From: Cheilinus undulatus
Lineage: Eukaryota > Chordata > Actinopteri > Labriformes > Labridae
NCBI RefSeq assembly: GCF_018320785.1
Contig: NC_054866.1
Coordinates: forward strand, 34,759,000 to 34,822,999
Direction of reading: 5' to 3'
DNA: 64,000 nt
The notes beneath the pieces are model-generated. The model ran no database searches. It was given only the letters and a program-made list of their open reading frames with translations, and had not been told where the DNA came from. Below, piece after piece: positions 46,801 to 58,964 of the stretch. The position numbers were made by a program, and so were the translations under genes. The first letter of the stretch is position 1, and every line of letters begins with the position of its first letter.

Positions 46801-47960
46801 TGAAAACCAACAGCTTGTGTTATTTTTCTGTAGCAGTGCGTCCCTCCATCTGTTGCAAGTGAGTGGCAGTTTAACTGTAATTAGAAAGTCACACCGTGTG
46901 GCTATTACTCATAAAGCATTACTGTATATGTTTTTAGCTAGTGATTTACACCTACACCCTGTTAGCCATTTTTACTCATCCACTCATGCATGCTTCAGGG
47001 AAATTTCAAGAGGATCACTCCCTAAATGGTTTCTTTACACATTCACATCGCAGCCAGAGACTGTACCATCAAGGCGAGAGACATTAAGGAACCAAAAGAG
47101 TCAGCCCACTTTTGATGAGCCAAACGCTCACACCCATTGAAAAAAACAAACAAACAGGTAAGCACAGGAGGAGTAGTATTTCCACCAATGAAGAGGGAGA
47201 GCACATCTGACCTGTAACTATCAAGTCAGGGCAGGTACACGATGACTCTTGGGAAAAAATGGAAAAGTTTAACCACACCTACAGATGTAGAAAAAAGTAA
47301 GATATATTGAAGGTGTCAATGAAATGCCAGTGGATACTTTCAAGAAACCCAATCTGTAGTGTCACATTTAAAACACCAATATAAGGGTGGATCACCTCAG
47401 TGTAAAATACAAGTGGGTCACAGATCATCAAGTTTTATACTGAACCGTGGGATTAGTTTACTGCTAGCAAAAGCTGTGTCCTGACATGGCCTTTTAAAAA
47501 AATGGGCTCCTCCTGTGTTATTGTCACAACATGTTATGATACGGCAGGGGTGTTGTATTTTTTTGACAGAGTTACTCACTGTACAGCATGAACTACTTTC
47601 AGTCAAAAGCTGCTGTGGAAAAGAATTCTATTAGTAGTGTAATGTTAAATTTGATACTTTCAGTTTATTTGACCTAATTCAAGTGATCTGAGAGGCAGAA
47701 AAGTTCAAATTCAAGATATTACTAATCAGTATTATACAATAAACCCTGATGATGTTTATGGGGAAAAGACTTAAAAAGGTAGAAGTGGAAAAAATGCCCT
47801 CATATATGATCATGTAGTAAACAGCAGGTTTTTCTTGTTTTTGTTTCTGTTTTTTCGTCACAGTGCCATGGCACCCTTCGCCGTTTCTATACAGTAACCA
47901 CTGTTTCAGACTGGCAACCTGTGTAAGGGCTGCATCTCAGAGATGCTGCAGGTCTCATGC
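43826..47960. other. Intergenic, no gene seen
   Basis: Contains a hAT-like terminus ending gttgagaaccactg at 44,558-44,570 and a 16-bp palindrome aggacactagtgtcct at 46,635-46,650. Short open frames lack recognisable domains. Nothing else supportable. Confidence 0.4.
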
Positions 47961-47964
47961 ACAG

Positions 47965-48510
47965 AGAATTTTAAAGGGATATTTCAACATTTTGGCAAAT
48001 TCGTCCATTGCCATAATTCCTATAGTCTTAGTAATAGGTTTGTTACCTTCAGTTGTCAGTGCAAGCTACTTTTAGATCAGCCGCTGCCAAGTTTGGACCT
48101 GCTGTGCCAACTCAATGTTAAGCAGACGGTATTCTGGCTTTCCCCTCATCAAACTCATCAAATATATAATCCAACAACTCCAAAACGCTCTCGTGCACAA
48201 GTTGTGACCTGCACATTCACCATGCTATAAAATAATAACGTATGATTATGTAACATTACGACGCATGAAGCAAATACTCTGAACTATTTCTTGAGTAAAC
48301 CACTGGGCGGAGTGACACAGTGCAGCAGCCATGCCTGGAGTGTAGTTCTGGCTTTGCATTTAGCTTTAAAACATCTCTGTCTGGTAATGTTCCATGATTA
48401 TTTAATAGTGTGGTGAATGTCCAGGTCACAACTTGCCCACGAGAGTGTTTTGGAGTTGTTGGGCGAAAGATTTTACTTCATCTATCACTGGTAGATGAAG
48501 TAAAATCTGT
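47965..48510 (+). mobile_element. MITE-like element with long inverted arms
   Basis: 48,171-48,260 and 48,383-48,462 are imperfect reverse complements (ccaacaactccaaaac versus gttttggagttgttgg; gacctgcacattcacca versus tggtgaatgtccaggtc). A perfect 17-bp hairpin follows at 48,468-48,508. The left flank (aaagggatatttcaacatttt) resembles common fish MITE ends. Borders are uncertain. Confidence 0.55.
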
Positions 48511-50221
48511 ACAACTTTACAATCATATTTTATCACTCTCTCAGGTACATGTTATCATGAAGAGCTAGCTGTGCTAGCAGACTCTCCTATCATAACAGAG
48601 GTTAAACAGTCCCACCTAAACCATCCAGCAAGAACCACGGTGGAAACCAAACCTGGCCTGCAGGTCATCAGAGAGGAGGATCTCCCTGCCTTCATCACAC
48701 CTCTCCAGTGTCTGAGACTTCTCAGAGCATGGAGAACTATAGGTCTGTTTTAGATGGGTTTTATTGTACTCCAAAATAGAGAAGCTCATTCAGTAAAATT
48801 AAAAGATATCTACTGTCATTCACTATAATCATTTTATTTAAATTCTTCAGTTTGAAGTTTGAATGACAATATGTTGAAACTTTAGATTTTTTTATTATTC
48901 ATTTATTCCAAGCAGTAAAGCTCAGAGCAGTGACTTTTAAATTTTTTAATTTCTGTTTTTCTCCATCTTTGTCATTGTGATTTTATCACTTGCTGACACT
49001 GAGGCCTCCTCACTGTCCAAGACTAAATGTCTGAGGTGAGCATTCCTTTGATTTTAATTTGTTGAAAAGTATCACAGTTAAGTGAGACTTTTTGTAAGGC
49101 ATCCATTTAAATTTGTGTGTCAAGTAAAAATTATGATTATTTTTTCAGGTGATTTGCTCTCAGCAGCTCTTGGAAAGCTGAGCATCGAGGGTCAGGCGCT
49201 TGTGCCTCCACAACTTTCTTCTGGAGGCAGAATTTGGGGGGGGGGGTTATCTTTCTGTAAAGTAACATCATATTTTGAAATGATATATCATTTATTTCTT
49301 TTTATGTGATTTCAGGTTTTTAGTGTGAATCAGCCCCACCTGTGGCAGGCAAGACAACAAACTTCATCAGCCAAAAAAGGTGGAACGTCCATGACAGGAA
49401 GAACAGCCTAGTCAGTTCTCATGTATCCTCGCCCTTAAGACTATCAATGGACTCTAAGGGCTGCGCGACTTTTGTGTACGTCTTGGTTATTGTGCTTTTA
49501 CAACATTTGCTCATATCTTTAGCAGTAGTTCCTTTATTTTTTAACATGTTGATTCAGATTTGTGGTTGATATTACTCATAACTACTGACAGTTATCAAAG
49601 TCAGCCAGCTGCCACTCACAGGCTCCAATTGTTTTTCTTTACCAAATATTTGGAAAAGGCAACAGCTGATGTACTGTAGGTGAGGTGTTTCCTCACTAAA
49701 ATTAAAAATGTCCATTAAAATACAATGCAACTTTTTTTTTTGCCTCACTAATGGTGTTTTTTAAATTCATCTATAATTCTCCTAACAATAAATAAGTGAC
49801 TGTAGTTCCTTGCACCAGTAGAGTAACTTTGTTTAAACAGCATGATATTGTTTGATGTAGATTTCAGACTGGGCCTTAGAGCCCACTTTAATGTCACTTT
49901 CTTTTGAGAATACTTGGCTTTCTTTTAATTTAGTCTAATGAGATTAATATTAAATATGTAGGTTGATGCTATCTTCAATATAAAAACAAGTTTGTTATTA
50001 ATAGAAAGTATTTTATAGCAGTTAAAACTCATGTTTGAAAGCTTTAACATGTAATGTAAAACTATGAAGTTTTAATAATTATCTTATATCCATTGCAGCT
50101 CTGGCTCTGTTTTTATTTTACAGGTAAAGTGACTTTAGAATGCATTTTGATGCATTTGGGAATTACACTTTGGTCTTTGAACTATGTTCAGGGTTTAATT
50201 AATTGTTTTTTGCTTTTAACA
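48511..50221. other. Intergenic, no gene seen
   Basis: AT-rich. Includes an 11-G run at 49,236-49,246. Short open frames at 48,571, 49,082 and 49,342 show no family. Nothing else supportable. Confidence 0.4.
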
Positions 50222-50626
50222 TAATTAAACATTTTACGTGGAGGCAATCTCAATGCAGAGAGATATCGAGATGAGATTCTGCAACCAGTGGCAATCCCAT
50301 ATCTCTACAGTCTGAGACCAAACTCTGTCCTCCAAGATGACAAAGCTCGCCCCCACAGAGTCGGGTTTATCAGAGACTACCTCCAGAATTTGGGAGTGGA
50401 GAAGATGGAATGGCCTGCAAGCAGTCCTGACCTTAACCCCATTGAACACTTGTGGGATCAGCTTGGGTGTGCTGTTCATGCCAGAGTGACCAACACAACC
50501 ATGTTAGCTGACTTGCGACAAATGCTGGTTAAAGAATGGGATGCTATCCCACAGCAGTGTGTGACCAGCATGAGGAGGAGGAGCCAGGCTGTTGTGGCTG
50601 TGTATGGTTCTTCCACACACTACTGA
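50222..50626 (+). pseudogene. Tc1-like transposase C-terminal fragment
   Basis: An uninterrupted frame from 50,225 to the stop at 50,624-50,626 reads GGNLNAERYRDEIL, then VLQDDKARPHR (second catalytic Asp), PASSPDLNPIEHLWD (third acidic residue), VTNTTMLADLRQML, DAIPQQCV and a basic VAVYGSST end. The N-terminal DNA-binding half and first catalytic Asp are absent, so it is a truncated relic. The frame is intact, so it is fairly young. Asn of the usual QDDNARPHR is Lys here. Confidence 0.88.
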
Positions 50627-50679
50627 GGCTCCTGTTTGTTACATTAATACATTGTTAAATTGCCAATATGTCTTGTTTC

Positions 50680-50950
50680 TTTAAACTTCAATCATCCAAT
50701 CCACCAAACATCAAACAAGAGTCAGTGGCAGAATCAGCTGTTTGGCATTGGCAGAGAAAATTTGGCACATTTTCCATGGGTGCAACCCACATACTCAGCT
50801 CTGCTGCTCATCCCACAAATACATGTTCCTTACAAATGTGGCACCATTTAAAAGGGTAATAAACAGGCTTTCCAACGGTATAAGATGTATTGCCAAGACA
50901 CATTCACATATACCAAACACAAATTTCCTTACTTTTTGTGCTAAGTTTAA
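50680..50950 (+). repeat. Transposon 3'-terminal repeat, copy 2
   Basis: Begins about 55 bp after the transposase stop. Shares most of its length with 26,030-26,245 (see that entry). Position suggests it is the 3' end of the transposon or a second element joined to it. Confidence 0.55.
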
Positions 50951-51189
50951 ATATGAGAGATAGAAATATCTATCAAATAAGATGAATTTGACTAATCATG
51001 CGGGGTTCCCTTTAAGCTTTTGCGTCTGATGAAATCAGCGGATCGGAATTTAAGTTAGATGGGAAGTTAGATGTCATGACATGTCTTTTGTCATGAAAAT
51101 TAGGCTGTCAAGAAAGAGCGTATTTCACTAGAATTTAAACCAGCAGTTAGATGGTGCTAAAATACTATGTCAACTCAACCCACTTTGCA

Positions 51190-52135
51190 AAGAGGGTTGG
51201 TCTGCCAAAGCTGTGTTGGGGTTGTAAAGGGATGGAGGAAAAAGTAGAAAAAGACAAGAAAAAGAAGAGGGAAAGACAAAAAACAAGAAGGAGATGTACT
51301 ATAGAAAGAGAGAGAAAGGATATGAAGTAAGAGAGAAGAGGGAAGTGTGGACAGAGAAATGGGAGATACTGAAAGATAGTAATAGGTAATGCCAAAGAGA
51401 AAAGCAGAAGATATAGAAAGAAAAAGATGGAAATGCAGATAACAAGAAGAAGGAGAGAGAGAGGAAGAATGTCTGGATGCAGGCAAAGAGGAAATGGATA
51501 TGCAGAAAGAGAGAAGAAGCAGATGCAGAAAAAAGGAGTAGTGGGAGATGCAGATAAAAAAAAATCAGAGAAAGAGAGAAGAGGAGTTGTAGAAAAGGAG
51601 ACAAGGGATATGCAGAAAGAGAGAAGAGGGAACTGTGGACAAAGAAAAGGGAGATAAATAGAGAAGCAGGAAATGCAGAAAAGAGGCAGAAGATGTGAGG
51701 TGCCAAAAGAAAGAAGAGAAGAAAAAGGAAAAGGGGAAATTCACAAAGAGGGAGATGCAGGAAAAGAGAAGCAGGGGTATGCAGGAAGAGAAAAAGGAGA
51801 TGTAGAAAGAGAGAAGAGGGCATGCAGACAGAGAGAAAAGGGAGGGGCATAAAGAGAGAAGCAGGAGTTGCAGAAAAACAGCATAGGGAGATGTTGATCA
51901 TGAGAAGATGGAGACACAGATAACAAGTCGACTGAGATGTAAAAGAAAGAGAGAAATCAAGCAGAGCAACAATAATGAATTAAATACATTTATGGCGGCC
52001 AAGACCAAAATTTGGAAGCAGTAACAGCCATGTTTGATAGGAATTCTAATACTAGTGTTGGAAATAAAGATGATAATGAAATAAAGAGTGCCTTTACTAG
52101 TTGTTAAAGCAGTTGATTTTAAGCAGCTCTTAGAT
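51190..52135 (+). repeat. Repeat with internal purine-rich minisatellite, copy 2
   Basis: Leader aagctgtgttggggttgtaaag, then about 700 bp of imperfect units like gagatgcagaaaagagaagag, then the tail gcaacaataatgaat, atttatggcggccaagacc and gatgataatgaaataaag. The minus strand is open for 200 codons only because the tract is purine-biased; the implied Leu/Ser/Phe-rich peptide is not credible. Confidence 0.75.
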
Positions 52136-53443
52136 TCATGTTAACATTTCTAATAACAGTCATAGATAGTGTAGTTAAAGCAGTTTTAAACCAGTGGGTC
52201 CACAGCAGGAGGCAGCTGATATCCTTAATAACACAACACTGTTAGTATTAACAGGAGCAACCAGTGATCATTTAAATACTAGCATTAGCAGCAATAGTGG
52301 CAATGAAAAAAAGTAAGGAGATTATAGCAATTCAAGCTGAGCAGTTCTTTGGATTAATTTTTAAATATTGTGATAATAAAGGATGTAAAGCTAATAGCAA
52401 CAATTGTTGTAGTTGGAGTCAAGCGGGTCCACAGCAGTAGGCCATCCACACTAAAAGAAACCTAAGAGACATGGGAGCCCAGGATTCAGTTCGTTACATG
52501 CAGTTATATGAGAGTAATACATACAGAGAAAGCAAACTGTTCAGGGCAGAGATGGGTTATTCATTTAGGTACCAATAAAGTGCCACAACTCAGTTCATGA
52601 GAATCATCGCCATCAACGTGTCCTTTTGTCATGAAAATTAGCCTGTTAAGAAAGAGCGTATTTCACTGGAATTTTCCCAAAAGACAGTGGATGCCCTCTG
52701 AATTGCCTAAACTGTTACAAGTCCATTGAGACAAGACGCTTGTGCTGTTATCTGAGACTAAACGTGAGCGACCACCATTCTTGTTCAATGTAAACATCCA
52801 TCTATCCCTTTGTTCCCATTGAGAGTTCACAGTCTGTTATTGCTCACATTTGTGTGAGTCACATTCAGAAACACATGAGTGCTCTATGTCCTTGGCCTGG
52901 CTTTGTTACAACGTGTGAGGAATGCATGCTAGCAACGTGAAGCTAAGTCATTACCCCCAAGCATGGGTTAAATGAGAAATTTAAGTGTAATGATATTAAG
53001 TTAAGCCTTTAAGTATTTAACAATTACACACCATTCCAGTTTGCAAAAACATTCAGGAAGGAAAAATAGGTAGTATTAGATAAGGACATAATATGAAGTG
53101 CTTGTAATGTGCTGATAAGAAATACTCCCTTTTTGGAGTAATTCAATATAGGAAAGCACATGTACGTTTTCTTTCTCAGCTTGGCCTTGTTGGGTTACCT
53201 TCAGGTTGTACTTCCTTGTGTCACTGCAGGTTTACCGGCAACTGCTCCAGGCCAAGCAACAGAATATTTATTACATTAACATCTGCTTTGACTCGGTGGC
53301 ATGGCCCAGAGTTTCTGACAGACTTTTTTGTCAACACAAAATTTTGGGATTAAGTTTTAAGTTTAAACAGGTTAAAAAAAAGTTTAATGAATGAGAAATG
53401 TGTTTGACTGCACTTAAAGAAATTAGTCATTGTTACTTAAAAT
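52136..53443. other. Intergenic, no gene seen
   Basis: Continues repeat-like DNA to about 52,460 (cgggtccacagcagtagg). The rest to 53,443 is unclassified AT-rich DNA; an open frame at 53,206-53,394 has no family. Confidence 0.4.
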
Positions 53444-54540
53444 TAGTGCTGTCAAACGATTAAAACTTTTAATCAGATTAATCACAGGGTTGCTAGGGAT
53501 TAATTTCAATTAATCATGCTTAAATATCATTCATTTTTAATCTATATTAATCACGTTTAATTTTGCAAGCTTGGCAACGCGTTAGCCAAAGTGCTAGCAG
53601 AATCCCAGACAAACATACAGTGCTTAACAAATTTATAAGACCACCTGTCATACCTGTCATTTGTCTCAAAGACCATCCAGCATCATGAAGTGCTTTAATG
53701 CAGACTCTTTCATTTTCAGTGAGCTCTTGACATTTTACCATTTTGAACAGGACTGAGGAATTTCAAACTGAATTCACCCAAATTTGAGCTGGCTCACTGG
53801 GCTTTTCTGAGAAGTCAGAAATGAATCAAGCATAACATTCAACCACTAAAACTCATTTTTCTATTCAGGAATGCAAGTAAATAACTATAATTTGACATAT
53901 TAATCAAGAAATTCAATTTTTTTGTAAATCAGTAAATTTGAAAATTCATGGATAACAATAATAATCATATTTTAGCATTAAAAATATCATTTGGGTTAAA
54001 GAGCTTCAACATATTGGTGTATTAACCATTGCAGAAACATTAAATATGATTTTGGTAATTACCAATGCTGTTAATTTAGGGCAGCTATGGCATAAACATT
54101 ACTTTGGTTAGGGTAAGGGCGGTCTAATAAATTAGTTAAGCACTGTATGTTTTGCATTAATATGGTATTTTAAGTTGGAAGTGCTTCGTGGAAAAGAAAA
54201 CTCCTTCCTGCAGAATGTGCATAATTTATTTTGGTCGACTGTTCCATCTTGTTTTTTTTTTTGTACCCAGATCTCCCATCAAGAGGGCCAGCGTACTGTT
54301 TAGTGTCTTCCATATTGAGTTGGTTGGTCAGCACCGGATCAAGGGCCCATTTGCACATGCTCGGCGGCATGCTCGACGGTAACCCTACTTGGACAAACTG
54401 CCCGAAATGTGTTGCCAGAGACGTTTCAGGGATTTTGAGTCAATCTGTGCTATAGATGGGGTAATTGCATTAAAATTTTTAATCAGATTAATCATGATGA
54501 TGGATTATTCCGCATTAACGCATTAATTTTGACAGCCCTA
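53444..54540 (+). mobile_element. hAT-type MITE carrying a nested insertion
   Basis: Left end tagtgctgtcaaacgattaa, right end taattttgacagcccta: inverted ends of the TAGGGCTGTCAAA type with aatcagattaatca near each end. The element is split by the Tc1-type MITE at 53,616-54,147. Inner sequence has no intact transposase. Confidence 0.75.
53616..54147 (+). mobile_element. Tc1/mariner-type MITE, copy 2 (nested)
   Basis: Ends tacagtgcttaacaaattta and attagttaagcactgta. Collinear with copy 1 at 23,133-23,680 over nearly all its length, with small indels. On the minus strand near the left end a frame starts MVKCQELTENERVCIKALHD and continues GWSLRQM, resembling the first helix-turn-helix of a Tc1-type transposase, so it is an internally deleted derivative. 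Confidence 0.85.
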
Positions 54541-56940
54541 CCTAAAATAGTAAGTCTGGTTGACAAGGGGAGGTTGATTTTAAAACAAATTTCAAGTATA
54601 AATTAAGTGTCATTTAGTAGATCCCACTTAAAAAGTTAAGCCCAGTCCTTTTAAAATTGAAATTGAGTCTACTTAAATTATTTAATTAGTTATTTCATTA
54701 CTCAGACCATTTAAGTGCGATCACTTGCCTCACATTTTCAAGTAAAGTCAACTTATCCGGGTTTACAGCGTGAACACCCAGCTACCTAGAAGTGGGATGG
54801 TGCACTTGCTGTTTGCCCTACCAATCCACACCCTTCTGCATGATATGATTCTGTGTTGAATACAGTTCCCCTTCATTTGAGAATTAGTCATAGGTAGTTT
54901 AGTCTACTTGTGAAATTACAACTCTGCTCGGTGCTGGTCCATCGTTGTCCCGGCTGCTACATCAGTGTTTATGTCGCTCAGCTATCTGCAGTTCCCTTTG
55001 TTTCATTTTCTTCATTACCTGCAGCGACGACAAACTCAAAATCCTTCCCTTTACTGTAGATTTCCCTGCTCAGTAGCTCTAAAGTCCCCAGAGACAAGCT
55101 TTGTTTGAGGTCATCCATGTTGACCACATAAATATGTACCACCCAGATAAGCCATGTGTTACTTATATAACATTACAACAACCCCAGCATGGAACCACAA
55201 GTGAGCTGAAGTGAAATTACTTTGAGTTTATATGAAAGGGTTTTTGCAACAGATCTTCTAGGTAACACATTATATAATATTTGATTATTCATTATTCACT
55301 TATTTGGTACTTGTCGGATTTTTCAGTGGGACACTTTGGCAGTTAATATTTTTATCTGCTGGACATCTACCTGTGAAACGGCCACAGAGCAGTGAATGCT
55401 GGCTAACAGAAACTCTGGCATGGCCAATGATTGGGCATGGTGGGGCTAATTTGAAAAATATACATAAAACATGTCTATGCCACTGAGTGATACATGAACA
55501 TGCTTTGTCAATAAGGGGAGAAGCACGTTTCACATAATAATGAACTTAATAATGTCAGGCTCTTAAAAGACGTTTTCAAATGTATACTGGGTGAACTGTT
55601 TTATTTAGACAGTCATTTAATCAGTATTTTATTGTACATTCATTGTTTTGTATTGAGCAAAATTTATCAAAAATACTGATACTGGTATATCAATGATAAG
55701 GAGGTCACCAGAATCTGTGCACCCCAGGAAAGGTCACAGCACACACTCCTGGTGTTTTTGGCAAAGATTTCATTCCCAGACACACAATACAAGGCGAGCT
55801 GCGTCATCTTATCTAGCATTCTTTTATTAAGGTTTTCAAAGCCCTGATATTGTAATCTATCTGAATAATCCAGTACAAATTTAGGTTTGTACCAAGATTG
55901 TCCTCAAACTCCACAATGGCCCAAATAAAGCACATTGGTTTTCTCCCTCATGCACATACAGTTTTTATTTAGGTTTTAAGAGCTGTGTGAGCAAGCTTAA
56001 AAGCCCTGCGGCAAACACAAATGGCACCAACTCCCTTCTATAAAGAATGTTTTTATTATTGATCTGGTTCCTTGACCTAAATCCACCACAAACATGTTCC
56101 TAGTTGGTTTTATTAATCCCAGGGGCGATCATGTTTTAGTGTTTTGGGGTTCAAGTGTTTAACAGATGTGCCCCTCAGTTACACCGATGGCATTGCTTTC
56201 AGAAAAATGCTTATTTAGACAACAAAGGAGAGATTAAAACTGGCATTTGACATCGGATATGTCTAAAGTAATCTACCAGGCACCTTTTTCAGACTGTATC
56301 CTCATCTTTTATTGTAGCGGTGTTCTTCAGGGACCGGGGTTACTCAGGAGGCCCTTTGGTGTCATGGTGCTTTACAAAAGACTGAGTATTTCTCTCAGGA
56401 TAGGTGTGTCTTTGATTCACTCACTGTACAAAACAGTAGAGAAATGTTCCATTTAAAATGTTTACCTCCAGGCCATAACAAAAACTGATCCATTACAAAA
56501 CTTGCACTCTGAAGAACAATAATGTGACTCTTATCACATCAAACAATCTCAGAGGAGGACACTTGTGATCAGATTGCTGATCCTGCCCTTTCATCTGCCT
56601 ATGAAAAATAAAAAACTGTTTGTGTGTATACTTTATGGTTTCCTGTGCAACGCCCATGTACATAAGACAGCAGTCAAGTGTTTTTCCATTTCACATCATT
56701 AAGAGCCATTAAGATTGCATTATCTTACATATAAATTTATGCAGACATAAACTTGTCAATGCATTACTGGAAGTTCAAAGCTGAGTCAGAACCTACCTAA
56801 CATTTGAAAGTTGAATATCTGCACATACATGCTGTAAACAAACTTCTTAGCACTGACCTAGGCTCAGCAAGGACTCTTTTGTGTCTATAGGTGTTATTAT
56901 TCTGTTGAAAGAATCGTTAATCTGGGGGCCTTAACATGTT
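54541..56940. other. Intergenic, no gene seen
   Basis: 54,541-54,775 is repeat-like and ends ggtttacagcgtgaacac, the same end type as the nested element near 59.92 kb. The rest is AT-rich without recognisable genes. Confidence 0.4.
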
Positions 56941-56942
56941 AT

Positions 56943-57080
56943 TTAAATGCCACCGACAAAGCAGTGGGAGCAAACTGGGGTTAAATGTCTTACCCAAGGA
57001 CACAATGACATGTGACTGCAAACCCATAACCTTCCAATCGCAGGACAGTTGACTCTACCTACTGGGCCACAGTCTCCCCA
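56943..57080 (-). mobile_element. tRNA-derived SINE
   Basis: Minus-strand reading: gtggcccagtaggtagag (A-box-like), ggttatgggtttgcag (B-box-like), then cattgtgtccttgggtaag and aaccccagtttgctccc. This word order is the common teleost SINE with a TGTCCTTGGGCAAG body. It directly abuts a LINE fragment. Confidence 0.7.
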
Positions 57081-57335
57081 ACAATATCTGCAACACTGCT
57101 GGCACTGCGCCAATTTGTCTGTCGTTCTCACTATTCATTTTAACCTCACTTGTGAACAAGACCCCAAAATACTGAAGTCCTTCATTTAGGGCATAGACTC
57201 ACTCTGCCCTGTCTAACCCCAACTGATGAGAGTAGTCTAGCATCTTCTGCAAGATAATAGTGGCCTCAGACTAGGTGATGTCGAGCTTCATCCCAACCGC
57301 TTTGCACTTGGCTACAAATCACCCCAGAATCTGCT
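57081..57335 (-). pseudogene. LINE reverse transcriptase fragment
   Basis: Minus-strand translation gives AKCKAVGMKLDIT, a stop, SEATIILQKM, then LQYFGVLFTSE and NDRQIGA. This matches the thumb-side region of fish non-LTR retrotransposon reverse transcriptases (SKSEAM, FKYLGVLFTS, RRIGAA). At least two in-frame stops make it dead. Confidence 0.75.
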
Positions 57336-58960
57336 GGAGGTGAAGTTTCTCATAGTCAGACTGACTGACTTAGAAAATGTGGTCAGGGATTGGTTTACCC
57401 TGATATGTATTCACATCAGCTGTGCTCAAATTGGACTAGGCTTTCTGCACTTGCTCCACAGTTTCGCCATGCTGCTATTTCTCTCCAACATTTCTCCTTT
57501 TTCAGTCTGGTAGTCCCACAACACTGCATCATAAGGGTAGGGACTTTGTTGTCATACCTCAACAGACTTTTCCTCTGTCTCATAGTTTCATCTTACAGCA
57601 CCATCTTCATCACTCTCTTCCGATGCTTTGCTTTGTTTGTATTTGTGAGGTGCTATTTTTTCTGTCAGGAGGTTTTGAGGTGTCTCAGGTGTGTCCTTGA
57701 TTGTTGTTCACTATGACACACTACAAGAGATGAAACGACAGATGTCAGGACTGAGGGATCCCAAACCTTGCAGCCTTTGGGTGGGACTGTAATCAGGCTG
57801 AAAACATGTAGTCTGACCCAGACTTAAATGTGACCTACAGTGTAAAAAAACACTTATAGAAGAGTACTATAGTAGCTATAGTCCAATGACCATTTCCCAT
57901 AAATCTGTAGCCAGTGAAAGACTTTGAAGGCCAAGGTTTTGGAATCACCCTGTGCCGAACATTAAACCATTTAAACTGAATGCTCACCAGCTTTAGTAAT
58001 GATTACAAAAAGGCTAGCCATCTGAGATTCAACTTTACTCTTCATTTTTTCTGCACCATCTAAAGCTCACAGTCTGACTTGACATCCACACTCCTTTGCA
58101 AAATGTTCCCTGCCTCTGTCCAATTCCAGCCACATTTGAGATCATAGCTTTCATGAAAAGCAGATGTAGTTATTACCACAGCCCACCATGAAGGACAGCA
58201 AAAGAAGATGGTTAGGTGTTTAGTTATTTAAATTTCTACAAATCAAAACAGCCTTTAAATCTAGTTCAGACATTCCTCCCTCTGGAGAAAAAAAATCAAC
58301 CATTTGCTTTACAAACAACATAAATGTGCATTATTCAACAACTAAATATTATATAAGTATTTTTGAGAAGTGTCGGGTAAATTTGCTCAAGTTACCGGCC
58401 AGTGGGGTAGGTGAATAAAAGTGGCCTTACCTAACAGAGTGATTTTGTTAGAGTAAACAGCATTATTAAACCCCTTTTTTTCTGCTTGTTTCCAAGGCCG
58501 CCCATAAGGGGGCGATAAAGGGGAGAGCTTTATGGGGCCCAGGCTTACTGGGGGGGGGGGGGTCCATGGAGGTGAGGTGAAAATCATGGTCCATCATAAT
58601 GTTAATGTTATCAAAGAAACAAAAAACAAATTTGATTTATTTGTGCTGTAGTAAAATATAACCTGTTTCAAAACTTTCATAAAACAGAATCACCCTTTTT
58701 TGGTCATGTTTACAGTGCAAATGGACACACTGACTTAACCATTTGGAAAGTAATATCAGACTTCATAGATAAGCCATGAGGTGCACAAATATCAAGATGA
58801 ATAAAGAAGAAGAAACTGAAATAACTTTAACTTTAAGAGAAACATAATTGAGCTGTAGCTAGAAGTCTTGTTTACACTGAATCAGTTTCACTATAATCAA
58901 ATGCATCGATACCTATGTAAAGTCGCTGTCAAATACACTGATAAATAAATAAATAATTGC
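57336..58960. other. Intergenic, no gene seen
   Basis: Contains a repeat-like stretch at 58,490-58,570 (aaggccgcccataaggg, tatggggcccaggcttactg) ending in 13 G. An open frame at 57,390-57,716 is Cys/Phe-rich with no recognisable family. Confidence 0.4.
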
Positions 58961-58964
58961 ATAA

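Noticed and set aside
57390-57716. 108-codon Cys/Phe-rich open frame
   Set aside because: No family recognised and no promoter, splice sites or polyA signal around it; adjacent to LINE debris.
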